Assembly (NCBI RefSeq): GCF_002954615.1
Contig: NZ_MSCJ01000001.1
Coordinates: 868,001 to 932,000 of the forward strand
From: Photobacterium angustum
Lineage (GTDB): Bacteria; Pseudomonadota; Gammaproteobacteria; Enterobacterales; Vibrionaceae
Length of the DNA stretch: 64,000 nt
Reading direction: 5' to 3'
The notes under the pieces are model-generated. The model was given only the letters and a program-made list of their open reading frames with translations. It searched no databases and was not told where the DNA came from. Positions 36,492 to 45,502 of the stretch are shown here, piece after piece. Numbering within the stretch: position 1 is the first letter of the stretch; the number at the start of each line of letters is the position of its first letter. A program made the translations under genes and the position numbers.

Positions 36492-37649
36492 ATGAAAATA
36501 TTAAAAAAAACAGGACTTACTCTTTTTATTTTACTCTCGTCTGGTTCTGTATTTTCTGCTGATGACTCATCATTTTGGAATCAAGAACTCACGAATTTGA
36601 TGAGAAGCTCAAAAGAAAATACGTTTGCAAACTGGAGTAACGATCCTTCCATTCAAGTTGGTGCCATTGGTTATTTAAACTATCTCACCGGTGAATTTAC
36701 TTTAGTTAGTACAGATATGGTTGATGACCCTGTTTATTTTCTGACTAAACGTAAAGATGAAAAATGGGAGTTCTCATCAAAAAACACATCTAAAAATAGC
36801 AGTGAAGTAAAAGTTGACGGTGGATACTTAGATCCTAACTCAGGGGTTAAAGTAGACGTTGGAATGGAACACTCTTGGGTTTTTTCAAAAGCGAAAAGTT
36901 TAGCTGCGACGTATATTATTGCGGTAGAAGCGTATACTAATAATCCTTATGGTTTAGTTGCTGATAAATGGGATATTATAAAAAGTGCAGCCGAAAAAAC
37001 ACCGTATATTGACCATGAAACCGGAGATATTTCTCAAGGGTTTGGCTATATCAGTGGGGTAAAATGGGCTAGTCGTGGTGTTGCTATTGCGAGCAACGAC
37101 GACGAAGGTCAGTACAGTATCGTAACCTCAGTGAATATGGCCTCACCAAAGAAAGATCAAATTGGTCTTACTCCAAAATTAATTTCTGAAAAAGGCAGTA
37201 ATTCTGTTACTGCAACTAAATTCCCAGCAACAAGAGATGAAATCGGTGATCTGGTTCCTGTTGCTTTTACGTTTACTTCAATTGACGGTAAACGTCCAAT
37301 TAATAATTGGACTCAACCAATTAATCAGTTAGAACTCATCATCAATAGTAAGCCCGGTAGTACGTATATAACCAAGTGGCAAGTAGCATATAAGACAGTA
37401 ACGAATAAAAATATTCAGCACAAATCTGGTGCTTTCCCTGCACCACAAAGTGCTTCAGTTTATTTACCTAAAGATGCCGTAGATGTTCGGTTATCTATTA
37501 AGTTGCCAGGTGTTTTTTCAAGTAATAGATGTGAAGTCGTTTGGAAAGATCCTATTAATCAGTGGAATAAAGGTAAAAAAGAAGTGCAGACGTACGGTAT
37601 ATGGCCTGCAAATGCGTGGTGTAAAGAGCTGAAATCTTCTATTCGATAA
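36492..37649 (+). CDS. orphan secreted protein, 385 aa
   Basis: Function not recognised. Signal peptide MKILKKTGLTLFILLSSGSVFSA, then a helical DDSSFWNQELTNLMRSSKEN, a middle part with a hydrophobic/Ala-rich helix (SKAKSLAATYIIAVEAY, about 130-146) and DKWDIIKSAAEKTPY, and a C-terminal half that reads as a beta-sandwich: TKWQVAYKTVTNKNIQHKSG, FPAPQSASVYLPKDAVDVRL, and two Cys near the end. The architecture would be compatible with a secreted toxin or host-interaction protein, but I see no diagnostic motif. Stands alone between gnd and torA; own terminator. Confidence 0.65.
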   Translation: MKILKKTGLTLFILLSSGSVFSADDSSFWNQELTNLMRSSKENTFANWSNDPSIQVGAIGYLNYLTGEFTLVSTDMVDDPVYFLTKRKDEKWEFSSKNTSKNSSEVKVDGGYLDPNSGVKVDVGMEHSWVFSKAKSLAATYIIAVEAYTNNPYGLVADKWDIIKSAAEKTPYIDHETGDISQGFGYISGVKWASRGVAIASNDDEGQYSIVTSVNMASPKKDQIGLTPKLISEKGSNSVTATKFPATRDEIGDLVPVAFTFTSIDGKRPINNWTQPINQLELIINSKPGSTYITKWQVAYKTVTNKNIQHKSGAFPAPQSASVYLPKDAVDVRLSIKLPGVFSSNRCEVVWKDPINQWNKGKKEVQTYGIWPANAWCKELKSSIR

Positions 37650-37660
37650 GATGCTTTTAT

Positions 37661-37683
37661 GACCCGCCCTGAGCTGACGGGTC
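37661..37683 (+). terminator. terminator of the orphan secreted protein gene
   Basis: Stem GACCCG/CGGGTC followed by TTTT. Confidence 0.7.
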
Positions 37684-37880
37684 TTTTGGTAGTGCTGCCG
37701 GAATTAGCCTGCTAGCGCATAAAATAGCTCAAATCACTATTACTTTCTTCTTTACTATTACTCATAACTCTTTCGTAATATCTGACATTGATTATTGCTA
37801 TTGAATGATTGAATTGCTTTACCTCTTTCAAGAATAAGTATCTACAAGAGTAAAGTTTTACCAAATTTAAGAGTAAAAAA

Positions 37881-37906
37881 AAGCCCTAACAGACAGGTTA
37901 GGGCTT
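37881..37906 (-). terminator. terminator of the tor operon
   Basis: Perfect 10-bp stem AAGCCCTAAC/GTTAGGGCTT, 6-nt loop, then TTTTTTTT on the minus strand. Confidence 0.9.
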
Positions 37907-37931
37907 AAGGTTATTCAGACACTAATGGTAA

Positions 37932-40400
37932 TTAGCTTACTTCAATTGGACCACCGAACGAGGTAACTGGTGGTAGCTCACCTTTAAACTTCTCGAAGTT
38001 CACAATACATGTTTGTGCGCTTGTTGCCTGCGCTAACTCTGATGTTGGAATATCGATAGTAAGAGTGTTTGGATCGCCATAAGTGTCGATCGCACCAATT
38101 TTTTCGTTAAGAGGGCCATACCATGCACCTTCTTCGATACGAACAATACCGCGAGGGTAGCTGTCAGTCAGCACTGCTCCAGCTAATAGCTGACCACGGT
38201 CGTTAAATACACGTACCACATCGCCATCTTTAATACCTTTTTCAGCAGCATCTTGAGGGTTGATGTAAACAGGTTCACGACCTTGTACAGTGTAAGTTGC
38301 ACGGAACTCTTCCGATTCACACATTTGTGAATGTAAGCGCTTATCTGGGTGACAAGACTGCAGCCAGAATGGGTGTTTATCAGAACCTGGACCACCGTGA
38401 GAACGTTCTGTTTTTTCAAACCACATTGGGTGCTCTTGACAGTGTTCGTATTTGTAACGACCAATCTTACGGCTGGTGATTTCAATAAAGCCTGATGGTG
38501 TACCTAGAGCATTAATTTCAGGATCTTGACGGAAATCAGCATGACGTACCCAAGGCTTACCTGTACCAAAGTCTAAGAAACCTTGTTGCCAGAACACATC
38601 AAACTCGGGCATATCAAACTTACCCTTGTTCGCTTTACGACAATCGTTATAAAGCATGCGAACCCATTGCATTTCATCCATGCCACGAGTGTATTCGTTG
38701 TTCTTACCAAAGCGACGTGTCAGCTCTGTAAAGATCTCAAAGTCAGTTTTAGATTGGTAAAGCGGATCAACCAGTTTATGCATGGCCAGTAAACCACGAC
38801 CACTGTATGAACCCATAACATCAATATCATTTCGTTCAAACTGGGTACATGCTGGCAGTACAATATCTGAGAAACGACAGGTTGCTGTCCAAGCAAAATC
38901 AATCGTTACAACAGTTTGTAGTTTTTGGAACGCTTTCTTCATGCGGTTACGATCTTGGTGGTGATGCCAAGGGTTGTTACCACTGATCACCATCATTTTG
39001 TAATCAGGAAGAATAACTTTTGAACCATTGTATTTAATTTCTTTGCCCGGCTCTAAAATACAGTCAACGAAACGTGCAACAGGGATAGTGCGGCTGTAAC
39101 CGTTAAAATCATTGTTATCCCATTTCGGCTTTTGACCTTCATCGACGTTACGAGGGAAGCCACCTGGTGCAGCAAAGCCTGTTGAAGGTACACCGATACC
39201 AGAGTAGTGGTGACCATACGAAATACCACCGCCAGGAAGACCGATTTGACCAACCATCGCGGCAATAACCGCACCCATCCAGTATGGCTGCTCACCGTGC
39301 TCTTGACGTTGAATACACCAACCAAACAGAATTTGAGTACGCTCTTTAACCAGCATACGGGCAAAATCTTTAATTTGATCGGCTGGTACGCCACAGATCT
39401 CAGCAGCCCATTCAGGCGTTTTCTCAACCTTGTCTTTGGTTTCGCCTTTTACGTAACCAATGAACTCATCGAAACCAAGACAGTACATCTTGATGAACTC
39501 TTTATCGTAAAGGTTCTCGTTGTACAGGGTATGCGCTACACCTAACATAAATGCCACATCGGTTTGTGGATTAATGTATAGGTGTTTGTTGTTTAGGTAA
39601 CGTTGGGTCTTATTCTTAACCGGATCGACAGAGATCACATTGATCTCACCGTTATCTACTTTCTCTTTCAGTTTCGCTAGGTATGGGAAAGATTCGTGAG
39701 TTTCACAGTTCCAACCTACCTGTAGGTTTTTCACCGGATCGTTTGCCCATAGCACCACATTTTTACTGTGTTCAAGGATTTCAGACCAAGAAGTACCTTG
39801 TGCGTAAACTTCTGTTGAGCCGAGCACGTATGGCATGATGGTTTGACCAGCACCTGTTGAGTAGTCGCCTACTTTAGTGATGTAGTTACCATGCATACCC
39901 ACAGCACGTTGCATGTGGCTGGTACAGCTGTGGAACTGACCCGTTTGACGCCAACCCGTTTGGCCTGCATGCAATGCCCATGGACCGTAATCTTTTTGAA
40001 TACGTTCCAGTTCACGATAGAACAAATCTAATGCTTCATCCCATGTAACACGGATAAAACGGTTATTACCGCGAGTTTCACCACTAAACTTATGTTTCTT
40101 AAGCCAATCTAAACGCACCATAGGGTAGCGTACACGAGATGGATTGTAGATTACGCCCTTAATGCCTTTTAGCATTTCGGTTGGGTTTTTATCTATTTCA
40201 ATCGCTTCGATTTCTTGTACTTTACCGGCATAGATATGGGCGCGGAAAGCGCCCCAGTGTGAGCCGGAGTAACGCCATGTACCTTGACCAATTTGATCGT
40301 CTGCAAACACTTTTGATGATGCGAGTAGGCTAGGACCGATAACAGAAGCAGCACTTGTTGTTGCAAGGCCTTTAAGAAAACTTCTTCTTGATACAGACAT
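37932..40400 (-). CDS. torA: periplasmic TMAO reductase, molybdopterin subunit TorA
   Basis: Molybdenum enzyme that reduces trimethylamine-N-oxide to trimethylamine in the periplasm during anaerobic respiration. 822 aa with a Tat signal ([20 protein letters not shown]). The DMSO-reductase-family Mo ligand region is around [16 protein letters not shown] and [20 protein letters not shown], where the Ser of YSTGAG is the expected Mo ligand; the guanine dinucleotide cofactor contacts lie in the C-terminal third ([25 protein letters not shown], read in parts). Follows torC by 23 bp. No torD chaperone gene follows; the terminator comes directly after. Confidence 0.95.
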   Translation of the reverse strand: MSVSRRSFLKGLATTSAASVIGPSLLASSKVFADDQIGQGTWRYSGSHWGAFRAHIYAGKVQEIEAIEIDKNPTEMLKGIKGVIYNPSRVRYPMVRLDWLKKHKFSGETRGNNRFIRVTWDEALDLFYRELERIQKDYGPWALHAGQTGWRQTGQFHSCTSHMQRAVGMHGNYITKVGDYSTGAGQTIMPYVLGSTEVYAQGTSWSEILEHSKNVVLWANDPVKNLQVGWNCETHESFPYLAKLKEKVDNGEINVISVDPVKNKTQRYLNNKHLYINPQTDVAFMLGVAHTLYNENLYDKEFIKMYCLGFDEFIGYVKGETKDKVEKTPEWAAEICGVPADQIKDFARMLVKERTQILFGWCIQRQEHGEQPYWMGAVIAAMVGQIGLPGGGISYGHHYSGIGVPSTGFAAPGGFPRNVDEGQKPKWDNNDFNGYSRTIPVARFVDCILEPGKEIKYNGSKVILPDYKMMVISGNNPWHHHQDRNRMKKAFQKLQTVVTIDFAWTATCRFSDIVLPACTQFERNDIDVMGSYSGRGLLAMHKLVDPLYQSKTDFEIFTELTRRFGKNNEYTRGMDEMQWVRMLYNDCRKANKGKFDMPEFDVFWQQGFLDFGTGKPWVRHADFRQDPEINALGTPSGFIEITSRKIGRYKYEHCQEHPMWFEKTERSHGGPGSDKHPFWLQSCHPDKRLHSQMCESEEFRATYTVQGREPVYINPQDAAEKGIKDGDVVRVFNDRGQLLAGAVLTDSYPRGIVRIEEGAWYGPLNEKIGAIDTYGDPNTLTIDIPTSELAQATSAQTCIVNFEKFKGELPPVTSFGGPIEVS

Positions 40401-40423
40401 ATTTATTTTTACTCCATCAATAC

Positions 40424-41602
40424 TTAGTGTTGTGCGTCAGAAAAATCAGAAGAGTGCTTCTGAAGGTATTTACGCACCACGGCTTCACTATCACGGTCAA
40501 AGTTAACGAACGCTAACATACCGTTGAACATTCCAGGCCAAGTATTGGCATCGAAGTGGCTTTCAGCAGGTTGAGTGTGACAAACTGAACAGTTAGTGGT
40601 GTAAGCTGATTTCGCTTTTTCCCAAACTGGCGTGATGTCATTAACAAGCGAGTCTTTTGGCATCCAGACTTTTGCTGTTACACGTTGCCAAGGAAGACCT
40701 GTTAGGTCATCAACTTTCTCTTCGTATTTATCGACAACCTTGTCGTTTTGCGCAGATTCTTTTAGGAGCGATGCAACAGGGATATTCATACCGAAGTCTT
40801 CTTGAATAACTCGGCCATAGCCCTTGTCTTTACGCCAACCTGCAATTTCAACTTCAACTGCGTTGTCAGTTTCATCAATAACTTTTACGCCAGAAGCAGG
40901 ATTTAATAGGCCAGCTTCTACCTTCATGTCTTTATCTTCATAAACAGGAAGGAAACGCACGCTATACACTTCTTCGCCTTTGTTATACTTAGTATCGTGA
41001 GATAGCTGTACTAACTCTGAGATCATGCCACCACTGGTATCCATATCTTTCGGTAGGTGGTGAGCAATACCTTTGTGACAGTCCACACAGCTTTGATCAC
41101 GCTCTGCCGCATTCTTCATTTGAACACGAGCAACAGGAGACATCTTAGTAAAGTCCATCCCTTTGTAGTCATGACAGTCTCGACATTCCTGAGAGCCATT
41201 CGCTTTAAAGCGTTCCCACTCATGTTGAGCCAGAACAATACGGCGCTCTTCAAATTTTTCAGGGGTATCAATGAAGCCAGCTACGTGAGCGAAGACTTCT
41301 TTACTTGCTTGAATTTTACGCGCGATTTTATCTGTCCAGTCGTGTGGAACGTGACAGTCAGGACAAGTTGCACGAACACCAGAACGGTTTTTGTCATGAA
41401 TAGTGTTTGCGTATTCAGGTGCAACGTTTTCAGCGTGACAACCAACACAGAACTCTTCGGTATTGGTTGCTTCTAGTGCAGTATTAAAACCACCCCAGAA
41501 AATAACGCCAGCAATAAAGCCGCCAAGGGTTAATACACCTAGGCTAATATGAACGCTTGGACGTGATAAAGTCTGCCAAGCTTTAAGCAAAAATGATTTC
41601 AT
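40424..41602 (-). CDS. torC: pentahaem c-type cytochrome TorC
   Basis: Membrane-anchored electron donor that takes electrons from the quinol pool to TorA. 392 aa. One N-terminal membrane helix (about 17-37, [20 protein letters not shown]) and five CxxCH haem sites: CVGCH, CPDCH, CRDCH, CVDCH and, in the C-terminal domain, CSVCH. The fifth haem in a separate C-terminal domain distinguishes TorC from the four-haem NapC/NirT proteins. Middle gene of torE-torC-torA. Confidence 0.95.
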   Translation of the reverse strand: MKSFLLKAWQTLSRPSVHISLGVLTLGGFIAGVIFWGGFNTALEATNTEEFCVGCHAENVAPEYANTIHDKNRSGVRATCPDCHVPHDWTDKIARKIQASKEVFAHVAGFIDTPEKFEERRIVLAQHEWERFKANGSQECRDCHDYKGMDFTKMSPVARVQMKNAAERDQSCVDCHKGIAHHLPKDMDTSGGMISELVQLSHDTKYNKGEEVYSVRFLPVYEDKDMKVEAGLLNPASGVKVIDETDNAVEVEIAGWRKDKGYGRVIQEDFGMNIPVASLLKESAQNDKVVDKYEEKVDDLTGLPWQRVTAKVWMPKDSLVNDITPVWEKAKSAYTTNCSVCHTQPAESHFDANTWPGMFNGMLAFVNFDRDSEAVVRKYLQKHSSDFSDAQH

Positions 41603-41644
41603 TATAGATTCTCTTATATGATGCTAACGGTGATTAATTAGGGA

Positions 41645-41821
41645 TTAACCGCCATGTCCTGGTGGACCAAATACGAATAGTTGAAGCATCCAAACGGTAA
41701 AGCCGTAGCCCCCGACAAAGATGACGCTGAGAATTGGAAATAAAAAGACGACGATAAAAATGAACATCTTCCATTCTCGGCTACGAATTTGCTTGGTTTC
41801 CTGATCAGTCGCACTGCTCAT
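41645..41821 (-). CDS. torE: TorE/NapE-type small membrane protein
   Basis: 58-aa single-span membrane protein starting MSSATDQETKQIRSREWKMF, followed by a hydrophobic helix (IFIVVFLFPILSVIFVGGYG) and the C-terminal FGPPGHGG typical of the NapE/TorE family. Strong AGGAGG ribosome binding site 5 bases ahead of the ATG. It is the first gene of the operon, 42 bp before torC, the same order as in Shewanella and Vibrio torECAD. Its role is not established. Easily missed because of its length. Confidence 0.85.
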   Translation of the reverse strand: MSSATDQETKQIRSREWKMFIFIVVFLFPILSVIFVGGYGFTVWMLQLFVFGPPGHGG

Positions 41822-42193
41822 ACAACCTCCTAATTTTAAAAATGAGTAGTTATAAATATTTTTATTAAATCTATTTATATTGCGATCATAAAGTAACCAC
41901 TACATACAATTCAATTAATACTTTAGAGTTATCCCTATGTTTTAAAGTGTTTTTTGATTTTGACCGTATACTTTAATAACAAAAGGCATAATAAGTTCAA
42001 ATATTAAAAAATATAACAAAATATTTCATTTTAGGTGGGTAGGGGTTATTAGTGATTGTATTGCTTATTGTGTGATTGTAATAAAACCAAAGCAAAGTTG
42101 TGTTAATCGTTACTTGAATGTGCATGTGGGATTGTGTTATAGCAATTAATTGCTGCTGGGAATATGAATAGCATTAATAAGGTTTCTGGTGAA
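41822..42193. other. tor promoter region, otherwise featureless
   Basis: AT-rich, 372 bases. One 9/10 match to the E. coli tor box lies at 42162-42171; no ORF seen. Confidence 0.4.
42162..42171 (-). promoter_or_regulatory. single tor-box-like decamer
   Basis: CTATTCATAT on the minus strand against the E. coli TorR box CTGTTCATAT. Only one copy and 340 bp from torE, so weak. Confidence 0.25.
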
Positions 42194-42222
42194 AAAATAG
42201 GCATTATATGAATGCCTATTTT
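42194..42222 (-). terminator. terminator of purC
   Basis: Twelve-bp stem AAAATAGGCATT/AATGCCTATTTT with ATATG loop. Confidence 0.85.
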
Positions 42223-42247
42223 TATTAAGAGTTACAATTTTTAAGGC

Positions 42248-43351
42248 TTAATCAATAAGCTGATATTCATTACGTAAAATATTAATAATTTCAGCTTTAG
42301 GATTTTTGCTTAATGTAATCTTTTTCCCTGTGATTTTTTCGGCAATACCGGTATAAACACGCGATATTTGCATTAGTACTTCTTGCGGTAATTCGTTGCC
42401 ACTAGCTAGAGCAAAGCGTTCTTCCATACGATCTTTATTTAATAAAATATCTGGTTCTGGAAAGGTATTAAGCAGTACTTGGCGGAAATCTTCTTTTGAG
42501 TTTTCGACAATTTGACTATCGCGGTATGCTGCGCCATCCCAGATACGAGACGAATCGGGTGTACCCACTTCATCCATGTAAATGAGTTTTTCGTTGCCAC
42601 TAGCATCTGTTACATAGCCAAATTCAAATTTAGTATCAACAAAGATTTGATCAATGTTTGCGAGTGCATCACTGATAACATTAAACCCTTCTGCCAATAA
42701 CGTTTCATACTGGGTAATGTCATCAGTATTACGGAAGTTGAATGCAGCGAAATTGCTGACTAGATCATCACGAGTTACATTGACATCATCGGCTTCAGGA
42801 ACATTCGGAATGCCTGTTAGAATACCTTTGGTTGATGGTGTCATGAGTAGTTCAGGGAGCTTTTGATCTTTTTCTAGCCCTTCAGGTAATTCTATACCAC
42901 AGAAATGACGTTCACCTTTGCTGTATGCTCGCCACATTGAACCTGTAATGTATTGGCGACAAATGGCTTCAACCATAACGGGTTTTGCTTTTTGTACAAT
43001 CCAAACAAAAGGGTGGGGGATATCAAGAATATGGCTATCGGCTAATCCATTATCTTTAAATAATTGAAACCAGTGATTAGATATCGCATTTAACGCAGCA
43101 CCTTTTCCAGGGACTCCTTTAAGTCCTCCTTCTCCGTGCCAGATACAATCAAAAGCAGAGATACGGTCACTGATCACCATAATAGCGAGCGGTGCGTCGG
43201 GTTGGACGTTATAGCCTTTTTCTTTAATCAAACGTTGACTGTCAGCTTCTGTAAGCCAGTAAACAGAGCGTACCTTACCGCTATGAACGGGTTTATCAGT
43301 ACGGATAGGGAGATCATCATTAACAGCTAAAACTTGATCGGCAAGGCTCAT
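42248..43351 (-). CDS. purC: phosphoribosylaminoimidazole-succinocarboxamide synthase (long form)
   Basis: SAICAR synthase of purine synthesis: joins aspartate to CAIR with ATP. Start chosen at 43351 ([20 protein letters not shown], 367 aa), the length known for the Vibrio-type long PurC; the frame runs six codons further up. Key segments: [11 protein letters not shown] (ATP loop), [30 protein letters not shown] and the metal/ATP region KFEFGYV...[15 protein letters not shown]. The SAICAR motif [10 protein letters not shown] is clear. A PurR box lies upstream. Confidence 0.93.
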   Translation of the reverse strand: MSLADQVLAVNDDLPIRTDKPVHSGKVRSVYWLTEADSQRLIKEKGYNVQPDAPLAIMVISDRISAFDCIWHGEGGLKGVPGKGAALNAISNHWFQLFKDNGLADSHILDIPHPFVWIVQKAKPVMVEAICRQYITGSMWRAYSKGERHFCGIELPEGLEKDQKLPELLMTPSTKGILTGIPNVPEADDVNVTRDDLVSNFAAFNFRNTDDITQYETLLAEGFNVISDALANIDQIFVDTKFEFGYVTDASGNEKLIYMDEVGTPDSSRIWDGAAYRDSQIVENSKEDFRQVLLNTFPEPDILLNKDRMEERFALASGNELPQEVLMQISRVYTGIAEKITGKKITLSKNPKAEIINILRNEYQLID

Positions 43352-43475
43352 CGTGAAAGTCCTATTCAAAGATTACGCAGAAATGCAGAAGGATAATGAC
43401 ATGAATAAAATCACATCGTTATCAATCATCGTCATCGCATAATACAAGGTTAAGTAGGTGACTACCAGTAAAATA

Positions 43476-43487
43476 GCAAACGTTTGC
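43476..43487. promoter_or_regulatory. PurR box upstream of purC
   Basis: Perfect 12-bp palindrome GCAAACGTTTGC, the core of the PurR consensus ACGCAAACGTTTGCGT, 125 bp ahead of the purC start. Confidence 0.8.
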
Positions 43488-43508
43488 CTTTGGTTTGAAT
43501 AAAACAAA

Positions 43509-43540
43509 AAGGCGATAGACATTGGGATGTTTATCGCCTT
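43509..43540 (-). terminator. terminator of the YdjM-like gene
   Basis: Long stem AAGGCGATA-GACAT/ATGTT-TATCGCCTT (one G-T pair) with TGGG loop, then TTTTTG on the minus strand. Confidence 0.85.
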
Positions 43541-43548
43541 GACTATGT

Positions 43549-44313
43549 TTAAAATAGCTGATGAATACTGCTTAATTTTTGTGGTGCTTGATGGATAAAG
43601 TGGTTTACCCATACTTGAATATCAGTCCAATTAAGCCATGCTGGACTAAACCTGAAGTGATGCCAATTGGTTAAAATATGCAATGTTTTATGATAAGACG
43701 GTGCGGTCGTAAAAAGTAAAACAATTGCTGCAATTTGCGCCAAGCTAATGAGAGGATTGCTAAGGGAAAAGGGCTTTAATGCTGTTCCGAATGATTTTTT
43801 TAGGCGTTGGTTGGAAAGATCAACACTGTAAATCTCATCTAACAACAAATGTACAAAACCACCAAAAAGAACAAATCCACCTGCGAGCCAACTGGTTTCT
43901 GCAGTATGTCCAATGATAGAGCTTACATGAACGCAGCATAGAGCAATGAGCATAACAAATGCAATTGAATGACAGCAACCGCGGTGGACTGTTCGGCGTT
44001 CAAAAACCGCTTTTCCCATATAGCGAATAGTAATAAACAGCGCTGCGGTATAAAGCAGTAACTCAAGCATCGTCACTTGAGTATAAATATGACTAATTAA
44101 AATAAAACAGCAAAAACCAGCCAAGATATTAAACAAGGCTTTCATCGATGTTGAATGATCTGAATCTATGTCAGGTAATAGGCCGCCAATGGTGCCGAGA
44201 AATGTCATCCAAATAGCCATCGTGGGCGAAATATGATCAGCCGATAAGAAGGCGGTAGCAGTTAAACCACTAGCAACGGCTGCAACACTGAAATGAGTAG
44301 AAAAGTTTGCCAA
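43549..44313 (-). CDS. YdjM-like metal-dependent membrane hydrolase
   Basis: 254-aa inner-membrane protein of the LexA-binding/YdjM (DUF457) family, putative metal-dependent hydrolases. Conserved polar residues are clustered at the membrane: THFSVAAVASG near the start, GGLLPDIDSDHS (about 42-53), RRTVHRGCCHSI and HLLLDEIYSVD. Several helices between them. In E. coli ydjM is in the SOS regulon; no clear LexA box was seen here. Substrate unknown. Confidence 0.85.
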   Translation of the reverse strand: MANFSTHFSVAAVASGLTATAFLSADHISPTMAIWMTFLGTIGGLLPDIDSDHSTSMKALFNILAGFCCFILISHIYTQVTMLELLLYTAALFITIRYMGKAVFERRTVHRGCCHSIAFVMLIALCCVHVSSIIGHTAETSWLAGGFVLFGGFVHLLLDEIYSVDLSNQRLKKSFGTALKPFSLSNPLISLAQIAAIVLLFTTAPSYHKTLHILTNWHHFRFSPAWLNWTDIQVWVNHFIHQAPQKLSSIHQLF

Positions 44314-44492
44314 GAAGAAAATTCCAACTGGGTTTATATACAGTTGTGTTTATCATCATATGGTCATAAATTTCAACCAATATCACAATTCTAGCATGTG
44401 CTTTATGTTTATTCGGATAAATAAACAACGAAACGGAGTATTTATCTGTTAAGTATGTTATTGCGTTGACGATGAGAAAAAAGAGATAAAAA

Positions 44493-44527
44493 AGCCTTAG
44501 TAAAGTCGGAGTAACTTAACTAAGGCT
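44493..44527 (-). terminator. terminator of the DUF445 gene
   Basis: Nine-bp stem AGCCTTAGT/ACTAAGGCT, long loop, then TTTTTTAT on the minus strand. Confidence 0.75.
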
Positions 44528-44550
44528 CTAATTAACAGGGAGAGAAAAAT

Positions 44551-45258
44551 TTATGCAGCGATAAATGCCGAGATAATACCGATCACACCACCAAAGACAC
44601 CGCCCCACACCACTAACCAGCCTAAGTGCTCACTGATCATCTTTTGTACCATTTCTTTAACCATTTTAGGGGTTAATTCATTCAGGCGTTGATCGATAAT
44701 TTCTTCAATCGTATCTTCGATATCATTGAGTGATTCAGGTTTAGCTAGTTGATCTTTAAGTGCCGCTTTAAAGTCATCTTGTTGGCTAATTTCGTTAACA
44801 GAATCCTGCATTTTTTCAATGAAAGGTTCGCGTAATGGTTGGAGTGCTTCTACGCCACCCATCATGGTTAGCATGCCACCAAATTGTGAATTCATGATCA
44901 CATCAAGTAACGAATCGTAAGCTGGAGCAAAATCAATTTTTTGGATCACAGGTTGCAAGTTTAAATTGGTTGAGCTTGTCATTTCTTTATTAAGGAAGCG
45001 GCTAATGTTTTCCTGGGTAAAAAATTGCTCCATCATTAGGTTTTTAATGGCTGTTTTAAATTCTTCAAAACGAGCTGGAATAACTCCTGAACCGTAGAGT
45101 CCAGGTACCTTTTCAAATAACATATGAATGGCAAGCCAGTTTGTTAATGCACCAGAGAATGCGAATAAGCCACAATAAAGGATGACTTGCTGGTTTGTAA
45201 GGTAACCAATAGCTAGCAAGATAAGTGAAATAAGGTTTGTGAGTAAGCTTTTATTCAT
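44551..45258 (-). CDS. DUF445 membrane protein
   Basis: 235-aa protein of the DUF445 family (YheB type): N-terminal helices with FSGALTNWLAIHMLFEKVPGLYGSG, the family hallmark, then a long helical amphipathic region, and a C-terminal helix (LVVWGGVFGGVIGIISAFIAA). Anchored at both ends; function unknown. Monocistronic, with its own terminator. Confidence 0.87.
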   Translation of the reverse strand: MNKSLLTNLISLILLAIGYLTNQQVILYCGLFAFSGALTNWLAIHMLFEKVPGLYGSGVIPARFEEFKTAIKNLMMEQFFTQENISRFLNKEMTSSTNLNLQPVIQKIDFAPAYDSLLDVIMNSQFGGMLTMMGGVEALQPLREPFIEKMQDSVNEISQQDDFKAALKDQLAKPESLNDIEDTIEEIIDQRLNELTPKMVKEMVQKMISEHLGWLVVWGGVFGGVIGIISAFIAA

Positions 45259-45502
45259 ACGGGTTTATTCTCGGTGTGGAGCACACAGCTAATTTTAAAA
45301 GAGGTGAGCCAAGTCTTTATGGCTTATAGTGGGCAGATTTTAACAACAGACTATGCGCAATGCCACAATTAGCAGATTGATAGGTAATGGTTAGGTATAT
45401 GTATTGTTCAACTGCTGTATATATCACCAGCAATGAATGTAAACCTAATTAAGGAATTGTTATACTCGCGTACTCACTTATCTACCATCACGTGGTGTTG
45501 TC

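Noticed and set aside
41822..42193. FNR site or multiple tor boxes upstream of torE
   Set aside because: No TTGAT-N4-ATCAA and only one distant 9/10 tor-box match, so TorR or FNR control cannot be claimed from sequence.
43373..43612. 79-aa minus-strand frame between purC and the YdjM-like gene
   Set aside because: It overlaps the YdjM-like gene, that gene's terminator and the PurR box; composition looks like translated spacer.
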